The notes under the pieces: generated by a model
What the model was told of the DNA's origin: nothing
Databases searched by the model: none
Seen by the model: the letters and a program-made list of their open reading frames with translations, nothing else
From: Streptomyces marincola
GTDB taxonomy: Bacteria > Actinomycetota > Actinomycetes > Streptomycetales > Streptomycetaceae
Reading direction: 5' to 3'
Length of the DNA stretch: 64,000 nucleotides
Assembly (NCBI RefSeq): GCF_020410765.1
Contig: NZ_CP084541.1
Location: 682,001-746,000, forward strand
In this document: positions 32,412 through 42,200 of the stretch, piece by piece
How the letters are laid out: each line of letters starts with the position of its first letter
Numbering within the stretch: the first letter of the stretch is position 1
Made by a program: the position numbers and the translations under genes

Positions 32412-35170
32412 CGGTCACCTCCGATGAGGGTGAGGAAGGCGTCTTCCAGGCGCCGGTGCGGGCTCACGCTGTGCACCGGGACGCCCAGCCTGACCAGTTC
32501 GGCGAGCAGCGCGGCGGCGCGGGCGCCGTCGCCCTCCCCCGCCCGCGCGCCGGGCGGGCCGCCGTCGAGGCGGACCAGCAGCCCGCCCTCGGCCGGCCGC
32601 GCGTCGGCCACCCCCGGCAGGGCGGCGACCCGCTCGACCAGGGCGTCGGTCACCGGGCCCTGCGTGCCCACGAACAGCGTCCCGCCGTGCCCCACGATGT
32701 CGGCCACCGGCCCGGCCCGCACGAGCCGGCCGCCGGCCATGACGACCAGGTGGGTGCAGGTCTGCTCGACCTCGGCGAGCAGGTGGCTGGAGACGATGAC
32801 GGTCCTGCCGTCCTCGGCGTACCGGGTCATCACCTCGCGCATGGCGCGGATCTGCGGCGGGTCGAGCCCGTTCGTCGGCTCGTCGAGGATCAGCAGCTCG
32901 GGCAGCCCCAGCATGGCCTGGGCGATGGCCAGGCGCTGCCGCATGCCCTGGGAGTAGGTGCGCACCGCGCGGTCCACGGCGGTGCCAAGACCCGCGATGT
33001 CCAGGGCCTCGGCCAGGTGCGCGTCGGCGGCGGGCCGCCCGGTGGCGCGCCAGTACAGCTCCAGGTTCGCCCGGCCGGTGAGGTGGGGCAGGAACCCGGC
33101 GCCCTCGACGAACGCGCCGACGCGCGAGAGCACCGGGGCGCCGGGCGCGACCGCGTGCCCGAAGAGGCGGATCTCCCCGGCGTCCGGGGTGATGAGGCCC
33201 ATCAGCATGCGCAGCGTGGTGGTCTTGCCCGCGCCGTTCGGGCCGAGCAGCCCGAGCACCTGGCCGCGGGCGACCTGGAAGGACAGGTCGCGGACCGCGT
33301 ACCGGTCGGTGGCCCCGGCGTAGCGCTTGGACAGCCCGGTGATCCGCAGCGGGACATCGGCGAGCGCGGGGTCGGGCGGCGGGGCGCGGCGTGCGGAGCG
33401 GCCGGTGAGCAGCAGCGCGGCGGCGACGGCCGCGCCCGCGAGGGGCAGTCCCGCGACCCACCAGGGCAGCGTGGTGCCGCCGGTGCCGACGCCGGGGGCG
33501 GTGGGCACCGAGAGGCCGGGCCCGGCCAGGGACACGGTGTGCGTGGCGGGCGCCGCGGGCGAGGCGTATCCGAGGTCGGTGGTGGACAGCACGAGCCGCA
33601 TGCGGTGCCCGGCCTCGAAGGGGTGGTCGACGGCGGGCAGCGCCACGTCGACGGTGCGGCCCGCGCCGGTGTCCGCGCCGTCGACGCGGACGGGCGTGAC
33701 GAGCTGGGCGGGCAGGGTGCGTTCCTCACCGTCGGGCGCGATGTCGTACACCTTCGCGAACAGAACGGCGGACGGCGCGTCGGAGCGGACGTGGAGGCGG
33801 ACGGTGGGGGTTCCGGTGACGCGGAGCGCTTCGTCCAGCGGCTCGGACTCGAAGCTCGCGTACTGCCCCGGGATGTCGAGGGATACGCCGAAGCCGAGCG
33901 CGGTGGCCTCGCTGAGGGCGCCGAGTCCGGGCACCGCGGAGATCGCGGGCGGCGAGCCGCCCGCGGGGTTGACGAACGTCTGCGCGTCGCCCGCCAGTTC
34001 CACCGTCCGCTGGTCGCCGGTCAGGCCCGGGTAGCGGTCGCCCTCGGCGCCGCGCAGCAGGGTGGCGCCGTTGGTGGAGTCGAAGCCGGTGATACGGGTC
34101 GCGCGGAAGGCGGGTCCCGTGCCGGTGTCCGTCTCGCCCTTGAGGTGGTGGTCGAACCACGCGGTGACGCGTTCCTCGACGCGGTCGTCCTCGGAGATGC
34201 CGCCGTCGTGCCCGGCCCAGGTCCAGTCGACGGCGACGGGCGCGCCGTTGTCCCGCACGGCGCGGGCGATGGCGTCGCCGTGGCCGAGGGGGAACAGGGA
34301 GTCGTGCTGGCCCTGGATGACGAGGGTGGGCACGTCGATGCGGTCGGCCACGGCGGCGGGGCTGCGGTCGCGCAGCAGCCGCAGCGCGTCCTCGTCGGGC
34401 TCGCCCGCGACCGCCACGCGCTCGTACAGGTCGCACAGTTCCGCGGTGAACCGGCCGCAGCCCGGGGCGCCTTCCGCGTCCCGTGCGCCCTCGGCGGCCT
34501 GCCCGCCCGGGTCGAGTCCCTCGGTCGATCCCGTGGTGAACAGGATGCCCGCCCACAGGCGTTTGAAGACGCCGTCGGGGAACAGCGCCTCGGAGAGGTC
34601 CCAGTAGGTGACGCGCGGCGCGATGGCGTCGACCCGCTCGTCGTGCCCGGCGGCCAGCAGCGCGACGGCGCCGCCGTAGGAGGAGCCCGCGACGCCGACG
34701 CGCGGGTCGCCCTCGGCGTCCAGGAGCACCTCGGGGCGTCCGGCGAGCCAGTCGATGAGGTGGCGGACGTCGGCGACCTCGGCGTCCGGGTCGTTGAGGC
34801 CGATCCGGCCGGTGGAGTCGCCGAACCCGCGGGCCGACCACGTGAGCACGGCGTAGCCCTCGCGGGCGAGGCGTTCCGCCGCCGGGCGCATGTCGTCCTT
34901 GCTGCCGCCGAAACCGTGGCCGAGGAGCACGGCGGGCCGGGGGCGGCCGGTGCCGCCCGCGGTGAAGTAGGAGGTGTCGACGCGCACGGTCTGCTCGCTG
35001 CCCGGTGCCAGGGGCAGTTCGGCCACGCGGTCGTGCCGGTCGACGGCGGGTGCCGCGTCCCGGGCGGTGACGGCCCAGGTGCCCGCGCCCGCGACCAGCG
35101 CGAGGGCGGCGGCGCCCGCGGCGAAACGGCGGCGGCGCCCTGGCAGGCGAAGGGGCCAGCGGAGTCTCAT
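32408..35170 (-). CDS. Fusion of an exported CocE/X-Pro-peptidase-like hydrolase with a cytoplasmic ABC ATPase
   Basis: 920 residues. N-terminal signal anchor (about 12-33). Residues about 50-370 are an alpha/beta hydrolase: GHGFGGSKDDM, nucleophile Ser164 in AGSSYGG, QGQHDSLFP and WAGHDGG giving Asp and His. A jelly-roll domain of the CocE/X-Pro dipeptidyl-peptidase type follows (LDEALRVTGTPTVRLHV) to about 545. One helix (WWVAGLPLAGAAVAAALLL) then leads to a full ABC ATPase: Walker A GPNGAGKTT near 645, signature YSQGMRQRL, Walker B LLILDEPTNGLDP, ending in a DrrA-like tail. The hydrolase should face outside and the ATPase inside. Start ATG 35170 gives a typical signal; GAAGGGA lies 11 bases upstream. 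Confidence 0.88.
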   Translation of the reverse strand: MRLRWPLRLPGRRRRFAAGAAALALVAGAGTWAVTARDAAPAVDRHDRVAELPLAPGSEQTVRVDTSYFTAGGTGRPRPAVLLGHGFGGSKDDMRPAAERLAREGYAVLTWSARGFGDSTGRIGLNDPDAEVADVRHLIDWLAGRPEVLLDAEGDPRVGVAGSSYGGAVALLAAGHDERVDAIAPRVTYWDLSEALFPDGVFKRLWAGILFTTGSTEGLDPGGQAAEGARDAEGAPGCGRFTAELCDLYERVAVAGEPDEDALRLLRDRSPAAVADRIDVPTLVIQGQHDSLFPLGHGDAIARAVRDNGAPVAVDWTWAGHDGGISEDDRVEERVTAWFDHHLKGETDTGTGPAFRATRITGFDSTNGATLLRGAEGDRYPGLTGDQRTVELAGDAQTFVNPAGGSPPAISAVPGLGALSEATALGFGVSLDIPGQYASFESEPLDEALRVTGTPTVRLHVRSDAPSAVLFAKVYDIAPDGEERTLPAQLVTPVRVDGADTGAGRTVDVALPAVDHPFEAGHRMRLVLSTTDLGYASPAAPATHTVSLAGPGLSVPTAPGVGTGGTTLPWWVAGLPLAGAAVAAALLLTGRSARRAPPPDPALADVPLRITGLSKRYAGATDRYAVRDLSFQVARGQVLGLLGPNGAGKTTTLRMLMGLITPDAGEIRLFGHAVAPGAPVLSRVGAFVEGAGFLPHLTGRANLELYWRATGRPAADAHLAEALDIAGLGTAVDRAVRTYSQGMRQRLAIAQAMLGLPELLILDEPTNGLDPPQIRAMREVMTRYAEDGRTVIVSSHLLAEVEQTCTHLVVMAGGRLVRAGPVADIVGHGGTLFVGTQGPVTDALVERVAALPGVADARPAEGGLLVRLDGGPPGARAGEGDGARAAALLAELVRLGVPVHSVSPHRRLEDAFLTLIGGDR

Positions 35171-35335
35171 GTACCGGTGGGTCCCTTCCGAGGCGGCCGA
35201 CGATCCGGCCACGCTACCCAACGTGTACGGCCGTTCCGCCGCTGGACCCGGGACTTAAAGCTTTCACCAATTCGTTACATGTATTAAGCACCTTGTCGTA
35301 TCGTCGCAAATGGAAAGCCACGCCAGGGAGACCGT
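35171..35335. promoter_or_regulatory. AT-rich divergent promoter region
   Basis: 165 bases between the hydrolase-ABC fusion and the MFS exporter. Positions 35256-35310 are strikingly AT-rich for this genome (TTAAAGCTTTCACCAATTCG, then TTACATGTATTAAG), the usual signature of a promoter or operator. Exact -35/-10 elements could not be fixed. Confidence 0.4.
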
Positions 35336-36931
35336 TTGACCACGCAGAGCACACGACCGCAGACACCCGCGCAGGCCCCTTCCCCGGGCCACGGGAGCGG
35401 GGCCGCGATGACGCACCCGGAGATCATGCGGGCCCTCACCGGCCTGCTGCTGGGGATGTTCACCGCGATCCTCTCCTCGACGATCGTCACCAACGCCCTG
35501 CCGCGCATCGTCGGGGACCTCGGCGGCGGCCAGTCCGCCTACACCTGGGTGGTCACCGCGACCCTGCTCGCGATGACGGCGTCCATGCCGCTGTGGGGCA
35601 AGCTCGCCGACCTGTACAGCAAGAAGACGCTGATCCAGATATCGCTGATCATCTACGCGGTCGGGTCGGTCGTCGCCGGACTGGCGCAGAGCCCCGGCAT
35701 GCTGATCGCGGTGCGCGTCGTGCAGGGGCTCGGCGTGGGCGGCCTCGTCGGCCTCTCCCAGGTCATCCTCGCCGCGATGATCTCCCCGAGGGAACGCGGC
35801 CGGTACAGCGGCTACCTGGGCGCCACGTTCGCGGTGGCGACGGTCAGCGGCCCGCTGATCGGCGGTGTGATCACCGACACCTCGTGGCTCGGCTGGCGCT
35901 GGTGCTTCTGGATCGGCGTGCCGGTCGCCGCCGTGGCCCTCGTCGTGCTCCAGCGCACGTTGCGGCTGCCGCACACCCGGCGCGAGGTGCGCATCGACTG
36001 GGCGGGAGCCGGCCTGATCAGCGCCGCCGTCTCGCTGCTGCTGATATGGGTGACGCTGGCGGGCGACCGCTACGCCTGGGCCTCGTGGCAGACGGCCGCG
36101 ATGGTCGGCGGCGCGCTGGCGCTCGGCGGGCTGTTCCTGCTGGTCGAGCGCCGGGCGAGCGACCCGGTGATCCCGCTGCGCCTGTTCCGCGAACCGACCA
36201 TCGCGCTGACGTCGGTGGCCTCCCTGTTCATCGGGGTGGCGATGTTCAGCGGCACCGTCTTCTTCAGCCAGTTCTTCCAGCTCGCGCGCGCCGAGAGCGC
36301 CACGATGTCGGGCGTGCTGACCATCCCGATGATCGCCGGCCTCTTCGTCTCCTCGACGGTCTCCGGCCGGCTCATCACCCGCACCGGGCGTTGGAAGTAC
36401 TGGCTCGTGGCCGGCGGCGTGCTGGTGACCGCGGGCATGGGCCTGCTCGGCACCATGCGGCACGACACCCCGTACTGGCACATCGCCGCGTTCATGGCGC
36501 TGACGGGCCTGGGCATCGGCATGATGATGCAGAACCTGGTGCTCGCCGCCCAGAACCGGGCCGCCCCGAGGGACCTGGGCGCCGCCAGTTCCCTGGTCGC
36601 CTTCTTCCGGTCCTTCGGCGGTGCCATCGGGGTCGCGGCGCTCGGCGCCCTCCTCGCCGGCCGCGTCGCCGCCTACACCGACGACGGGCTGTCCCGCCTC
36701 GGCGGCGCCGAGGCGCAGGCCGCCAGGGGCGCCACGGGCGACGGCGCCATCCCTGACCTGAACGCGCTGCCGGGACCGCTGCGCGAGGTGATCGAGAGCG
36801 CCTACGGGCACGGAGTCGCCGACATCTTCCTCGTGGCCGCGCCCTGCGCCCTGATCGCCCTGCTGATCACGGTCTTCATCAAGGAGACGACGCTGCGCAC
36901 CACCACGGACGGCGAACCGGCCAAGAGCTGA
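35336..36931 (+). CDS. MFS drug exporter, DHA2 (14-TM, EmrB/QacA) type
   Basis: 531 residues from a TTG at 35336 with AGGGAG five bases upstream; ATG at 35408 is a weaker alternative. About 14 membrane helices. Family motifs: motif A region GKLADLYSKKTLIQ, motif B VRVVQGLGVGGLVGL, motif C GATFAVATVSGPLIGG, then GWRWCFWIGVPV. A proton-driven exporter of lipophilic drugs or secondary metabolites. No regulator sits beside it; control probably lies in the AT-rich upstream region shared with the divergent hydrolase-ABC gene. Confidence 0.92.
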   Translation: MTTQSTRPQTPAQAPSPGHGSGAAMTHPEIMRALTGLLLGMFTAILSSTIVTNALPRIVGDLGGGQSAYTWVVTATLLAMTASMPLWGKLADLYSKKTLIQISLIIYAVGSVVAGLAQSPGMLIAVRVVQGLGVGGLVGLSQVILAAMISPRERGRYSGYLGATFAVATVSGPLIGGVITDTSWLGWRWCFWIGVPVAAVALVVLQRTLRLPHTRREVRIDWAGAGLISAAVSLLLIWVTLAGDRYAWASWQTAAMVGGALALGGLFLLVERRASDPVIPLRLFREPTIALTSVASLFIGVAMFSGTVFFSQFFQLARAESATMSGVLTIPMIAGLFVSSTVSGRLITRTGRWKYWLVAGGVLVTAGMGLLGTMRHDTPYWHIAAFMALTGLGIGMMMQNLVLAAQNRAAPRDLGAASSLVAFFRSFGGAIGVAALGALLAGRVAAYTDDGLSRLGGAEAQAARGATGDGAIPDLNALPGPLREVIESAYGHGVADIFLVAAPCALIALLITVFIKETTLRTTTDGEPAKS

Positions 36932-37015
36932 GGGCCGGGGCGGGCGGCACGCCGGCCGCGGGGACCGCGGAAAAGCTCTCGACCGGCCGGGGCCCGCTGC
37001 GGCACCCTGCCCGGC

Positions 37016-38137
37016 ATGACCACGCCGTCCTTCGTCCCAGGGCTCGAACTCTCCCGACGCTTCTACCTCGAAGCCGTACGGCCGCTGCTGGCCGAGTGCG
37101 CGCCCGGGGTCACGCACTCGGCCGCCCGCCTGGGCAGCGGCTCTGAAGTCCTGGGGTTCGACACCGCCCGTTCCGCCGACCACGAGTGGGGACCGCGCCT
37201 GCACCTCTTCCTGCGCCCGCGGGATGTCGCGCGCCACGGCCCGGGGATCACCGCCTGGCTCTCCGAACGCCTGCCGAAGACGTTCCTCGGCCACCCGACG
37301 CACTTCGCCCCCACGGGTGAGGCGGGCATCCGGGTCATGCGGCCCACCGAGGGGCCGGTCCACCACCGGGTCGAGGTGCGGGACCCGGGCACCTGGCTGA
37401 CCGGGCTGCTGGGCTTCGACCCGCGCGGGGACATCGCCCCGGAGGACTGGCTGGCCGCGCCCACCCAGCTCCTCGCCGAGGTCACCTCGGGCGCCGTCTT
37501 CCACGACGGGCTCGGCGCACTCGGACCGGTGCGCGCCGCACTCCGCTGGTACCCCCACGACCTGTGGCTCCACGTGCTCGCCTGCCAGTGGCGGCGGATC
37601 TCCCAGGAGGAGGCGTTCGTGGGCCGGTGCGGCGAGGTGGGCGACGAACTCGGCTCCGCCGTCGTCGCCGCCCGCCTGGCGCGCGACCTGATGCGGCTGT
37701 GCCTGCTCATGGACCGCCGCTACCCGCCCTACGGCAAATGGCTCGGCAGCGCCTTCGCCCGGACCCCGCAGGCGCCCGCCCTCGGCCCTGTCCTCACCGC
37801 CGCCGTCGCCGCCACCGACTGGCACACCCGCGAGCACCACCTGGCCCGCGCCTACGAGGCCGTCGCCGCGGCGCACAACCGGCTCGGCCTCACCGAGCCC
37901 GTCGACCCCGCCACGCGGCCCTACCACCGCAGGCCCTTCCGGGTCCTGCACGCCGAACGCTTCGCGGCGGCCCTGCACGCCCGCGTCACCGACCCGCACA
38001 TCGCCTCGCTGCCGGTGAGCGGCGCGGTCGACCAGTTCGTCGACAGCACCGACGTGCTCAGCCGCCCCGGCCGGGCCCGCGCGGCGACCCGCGCGCTCCT
38101 CACGCCACCGGCGGAGGAACGCCGTACCCCGCTGTGA
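37016..38137 (+). CDS. DUF4037 domain protein (nucleotidyltransferase-like)
   Basis: 373 residues, complete DUF4037 family. Opens with ELSRRFYLEAVRPLLAE, then ARLGSGSEVLGFDTARSADH with the GSGSE...DH metal-type motif of a nucleotidyltransferase fold. Later segments LACQWRRISQEEAFVGRCGE, VGDELGSAVVAARLARDLM, PYGKWLGSAF and VDQFVDSTDVL are all family-typical. Biochemical function not established; the fold suggests nucleotide transfer to a small molecule or protein. Monocistronic, convergent with the ABC-F gene, with a shared hairpin terminator. Confidence 0.9.
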   Translation: MTTPSFVPGLELSRRFYLEAVRPLLAECAPGVTHSAARLGSGSEVLGFDTARSADHEWGPRLHLFLRPRDVARHGPGITAWLSERLPKTFLGHPTHFAPTGEAGIRVMRPTEGPVHHRVEVRDPGTWLTGLLGFDPRGDIAPEDWLAAPTQLLAEVTSGAVFHDGLGALGPVRAALRWYPHDLWLHVLACQWRRISQEEAFVGRCGEVGDELGSAVVAARLARDLMRLCLLMDRRYPPYGKWLGSAFARTPQAPALGPVLTAAVAATDWHTREHHLARAYEAVAAAHNRLGLTEPVDPATRPYHRRPFRVLHAERFAAALHARVTDPHIASLPVSGAVDQFVDSTDVLSRPGRARAATRALLTPPAEERRTPL

Positions 38138-38173
38138 CCGTGCGTTCGCGGTGACCGTACGCCTCAGGGCCGC

Positions 38174-38205
38174 GGCCCGGCGGGTGGGGCGGCACCCGCC
38201 GGGCC
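38174..38205. terminator. Bidirectional hairpin terminator
   Basis: Perfect 13-bp arms (GGCCCGGCGGGTG / CACCCGCCGGGCC) with a 6-base loop between the convergent DUF4037 and ABC-F genes. Confidence 0.7.
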
Positions 38206-38214
38206 GGCCGCCCC

Positions 38215-39897
<1,683 letters not shown>

Positions 39898-39922
39898 CGC
39901 ATGCTCCGCGGCTCGCAGTGGG

Positions 39923-39950
39923 GCCGGGCAGCGGAAAGTGGCCGCCCGGC
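39923..39950 (-). promoter_or_regulatory. Leader hairpin, possible attenuator
   Basis: Stem of GCCGGGCGGC with GCTGCCCGGC (ten pairs, one mismatch, 8-base loop), 20 bases before the ABC-F ribosome site. The GGGCGG in its 5' arm could instead pair with CCGCCC at the end of the leader ORF, giving two exclusive folds. Inferred. Confidence 0.5.
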
Positions 39951-39998
39951 GGGGACCGGAACGGCGAGCGCGAATTCAGAAGGGGGAAGGCGCCGCCG

Positions 39999-40043
39999 TC
40001 AGCGGGCGGATCGGACCTTCTGCGACCAGATACCTCGTGCCAT
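39999..40043 (-). CDS. 14-residue leader peptide upstream of the ABC-F gene
   Basis: A short ORF encoding MARGIWSQKVRSAR, with AAGG upstream of the ATG at 40043. It ends about 100 bases before the ABC-F start, and its last codons overlap a potential stem (CCGCC/GGCGG). Short leader peptides in this position control several resistance ABC-F and erm genes by drug-induced ribosome stalling. Assigned here from position, ribosome site and the neighbouring hairpin; not proven. Confidence 0.55.
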   Translation of the reverse strand: MARGIWSQKVRSAR

Positions 40044-40056
40044 GTCTATTACCTTA

Positions 40057-40088
40057 GCAGCGCCCGCGGGCGGCCCCGCGGGCGCTGC
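40057..40088 (-). terminator. Perfect hairpin after wrbA
   Basis: 14-bp perfect arms (GCAGCGCCCGCGGG / CCCGCGGGCGCTGC) with a 4-base loop. It lies 14 bases after the wrbA stop and directly before the ABC-F leader ribosome site, so it insulates the two units. Confidence 0.7.
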
Positions 40089-40101
40089 CTGGCAGGCGGG
40101 C

Positions 40102-40719
40102 TCAGGCCGCGGCGCCGGCCTTCAGCGCGGCGGCGACCTTCACCACGCGGGCGGCCTGCACGCGGGCGGCGGTGAACGTCTCGTCGGCCACCGGGTTGCT
40201 GCCCTGGGCGTCGACGTGCGAGGTGCCGTAGGGGTTGCCGTCGGCGAACTTGGCCGGGTCCGTGTAACCGGGGGCGACGAGGATGCCGCCGAAGTGGTGC
40301 ACGGAGTTGTAGAGGGCGAGCAGCGTGGACTCCTGCCCGCCGTGCCGGGTGGCCGTGGTGACGAAGCCGCTGTAGACCTTGTCCGCGAGGCGGCCCTGGC
40401 TCCACAGCCCGCCGAGCTGGTCGAGGAACTGCTTCAGCTGCGAGGACACGTTGCCGAACCGGGTCGGTGTGCCGAAGATCACGGCGTCCGCCCAGTCCAC
40501 GTCGTCAGGGGTGGCCACCGGCACCGCGGCGCTGGCCTCCGCGTGCGCGGCCCACGCCTCGTTGGAGGCGATGGCCTCGGCCGGGGCCAGCTCGGCGGCC
40601 TTGAGCAGCCGCACCTCGGCGCCGGCCTTCTCCGCGGTGTCGGCGATCTCCTTGGCGATGGCGGCACTCGTTCCGGTCGACGAGTAGTAGATGACGGCAA
40701 GCTTGACGGCGCTGCTCAT
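40102..40719 (-). CDS. wrbA: NAD(P)H:quinone oxidoreductase WrbA
   Basis: 205 residues of the flavodoxin-like WrbA family. FMN phosphate loop YYSSTGTSAAIAKEI (11-25), the family signature FGTPTRFGNVSSQLKQFLDQ, GGLWSQGRLADKV and TRHGGQESTLLALYN are all present. Two-electron reduction of quinones protects from redox cycling. Full length. Transcribed alone: terminator hairpin after it and a palindrome 30 bases before its start that may bind a MarR/HxlR-type repressor. Confidence 0.95.
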   Translation of the reverse strand: MSSAVKLAVIYYSSTGTSAAIAKEIADTAEKAGAEVRLLKAAELAPAEAIASNEAWAAHAEASAAVPVATPDDVDWADAVIFGTPTRFGNVSSQLKQFLDQLGGLWSQGRLADKVYSGFVTTATRHGGQESTLLALYNSVHHFGGILVAPGYTDPAKFADGNPYGTSHVDAQGSNPVADETFTAARVQAARVVKVAAALKAGAAA

Positions 40720-40748
40720 GACTGGCCTTCCTGCGGTACGGACTTACA

Positions 40749-40762
40749 GTTGAAGCTTAAAC
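40749..40762. promoter_or_regulatory. Putative operator upstream of wrbA
   Basis: GTTGAAGCTTAAAC is a near-palindrome (GTTnAAGCTTnAAC) in an AT-rich patch 30 bases before the wrbA start codon, similar to MarR-type sites that control quinone reductases. Inferred. Confidence 0.45.
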
Positions 40763-40880
40763 CATCACGGCCCGCAGTACCGAAAAGGCCGCCGAGCTGC
40801 GCTCCTGCGCTGCTCCGCGGCCATTGACTGCTGTGGAGGGCTCGCCCGCCCCGGTCCTGCCGGTGGCGCGGCCCCGCCGG

Positions 40881-41150
40881 TCAGGCGAACAGGAAGTCCG
40901 CTTCTCCCCGCTTGGCTCCGCTGATGAACGTCTCGATCTCGTGCACCGTGTAGATCAGCGCCGGGCCCTCCGGGTCGGTGGACTGCCGCAGGGCGACCCG
41001 GCCGTCGGCCAGCTTCAGCGCCTCCACGCAGTTGCCGCCGTTCGGGCCGCTCCACGGCTTGCGCCAGCCTTCGGTCCCCAGCTCACCGGCGGGCATGCCG
41101 TTGTATATATGCCCCGTCGAGGCAGGCGGTTGACGCTTGTGGTCACTCAT
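40881..41150 (-). CDS. DUF397 domain protein
   Basis: 89 residues from ATG 41150. The DUF397 core is clear: GWRKPWSGPNGGNCVEALKL, DGRVALRQSTDPEGPALIYT, then HEIETFISGAKRGEADF. These small proteins are almost always encoded beside a DUF5753-type XRE regulator, as here (4-base gap). They probably act with it as antagonist or partner, as in the BldB/AbaA-type developmental modules of Streptomyces. Confidence 0.92.
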   Translation of the reverse strand: MSDHKRQPPASTGHIYNGMPAGELGTEGWRKPWSGPNGGNCVEALKLADGRVALRQSTDPEGPALIYTVHEIETFISGAKRGEADFLFA

Positions 41151-41154
41151 GCGG

Positions 41155-42012
41155 TCAGAGCTCCTTGCGAATCGCACCGAGAATCGCCTCGGTGTCGTGA
41201 ACCGGTGCGGCTTGCGCACCCAAGCGGTCGAGCACTTCGAGGTACGCGACGGTGTCGGGTCTCTCGTCGTGGTAGACCGCGCCGGTCAGGCTCTCGGCGT
41301 AGATGATGTCGGGCAGTTCCGGGATCTCGAACCGGAACAGCTGGAACGGCCCGAACATGCCGGGATGCGGACCGGCACTGAACGGCATGATCTGAAGCGT
41401 GACGTTCGGCAGCGCCGTCGCCTCGATCAGCCGGTCGATCTGCCCGCGCATGACGGATGGCTCTCCGACACGCCGGCGCAGAACCTGCTCCTCGACCACG
41501 GCCCACAGCAAGGGGGCCCGTTGGCGGGAGAGCAATTCCTGGCGCTCCATGCGCAGCGCGACCCGGCGCTCGATCTCCTTCTGCGGGGCGTTCGGGAAAC
41601 CGGTGCGCAGCAGCACGCGCGCGTAGTCCTCGGTCTGCAACAGGCCGGGAACGCAGTGCGGCTCGTAGGCGCGGATCAGGCTGGCCTCGCCCTCAAGGCT
41701 CACGTAGAGGCTGAACCAGTCGGGCAGCACGTCGCGGAAGCGGTGCCACCAGCCGGGCCTGTTCGCCTCCTCCACCAGGTGAAGGAACGATTCGGCCTCG
41801 GCCGCGGGCACGTCGTACCGCTCCAGCAGCGCCTTGACGTACAGCGGCTTGAGACCGACCTCGGCCTTCTCCATGCGCCGCACGGTCGTGGTGTTCACGC
41901 TCAGGGCGGCAGCCGCGTCACCGAACGAGCACCCGGCCCGCTCCCGCAGGTCGCGCAGGCGCAGCCCGAGGACGATCTGCCCCACGGTCGGTCCCGACCG
42001 CGCCTCTGCCAC
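41155..42012 (-). CDS. XRE-family helix-turn-helix regulator with DUF5753 domain
   Basis: 285 residues. N-terminal XRE helix-turn-helix (about 15-70; LRLRDLRERAGCSFGDAAAA, then VNTTTVRRMEKAEVGLKP). The DUF5753 sensory domain follows (YEPHCVPGLLQTEDYARVLL, RQELLSRQRAPLLWAVVEE, PNVTLQIMPFSAGPHPGM). GTG 42012 has GGGAGG five bases upstream and gives the usual family start; an ATG 48 bases earlier falls in the repeat region. Forms a module with the DUF397 gene behind it and the divergent ATP-binding protein. Target unknown. Confidence 0.92.
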   Translation of the reverse strand: MAEARSGPTVGQIVLGLRLRDLRERAGCSFGDAAAALSVNTTTVRRMEKAEVGLKPLYVKALLERYDVPAAEAESFLHLVEEANRPGWWHRFRDVLPDWFSLYVSLEGEASLIRAYEPHCVPGLLQTEDYARVLLRTGFPNAPQKEIERRVALRMERQELLSRQRAPLLWAVVEEQVLRRRVGEPSVMRGQIDRLIEATALPNVTLQIMPFSAGPHPGMFGPFQLFRFEIPELPDIIYAESLTGAVYHDERPDTVAYLEVLDRLGAQAAPVHDTEAILGAIRKEL

Positions 42013-42044
42013 GTCGCCTCCCAGCGCCGACTTCGATCCGCCGT

Positions 42045-42068
42045 ACATACGGCCGCACATACGGCCGC
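42045..42068. repeat. 12-bp direct repeat upstream of the XRE gene
   Basis: Two adjacent perfect copies of ACATACGGCCGC, 33 bases before the GTG start; a possible binding site for the XRE protein itself. Confidence 0.6.
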
Positions 42069-42149
42069 GTTGGTACGGAAGAAGTTTGCCACACCCGGTA
42101 GTGGCATCGACAGACGTCGCTTCGCTTTCTGCAAATCGCAGAACTCCGC

Positions 42150-42179
42150 TTGCGCAATGCGCGTACGGGTGCGCATAGT
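42150..42179 (+). promoter_or_regulatory. Putative promoter of the ATP-binding protein gene
   Basis: TTGCGC (42150-42155), 18-base spacer, CATAGT (42174-42179), placing transcription start about 15 bases before ATG 42201. Resembles a housekeeping sigma promoter. Confidence 0.4.
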
Positions 42180-42200
42180 TGTCGGGTGACCCGGCTCACG

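Noticed and set aside
35264..37999. Very long minus-strand open frame opposite the MFS and DUF4037 genes
   Set aside because: Its product is His/Gly/Asp/Arg-rich antisense of real genes, with no domain; GC-rich antisense frames are commonly open.
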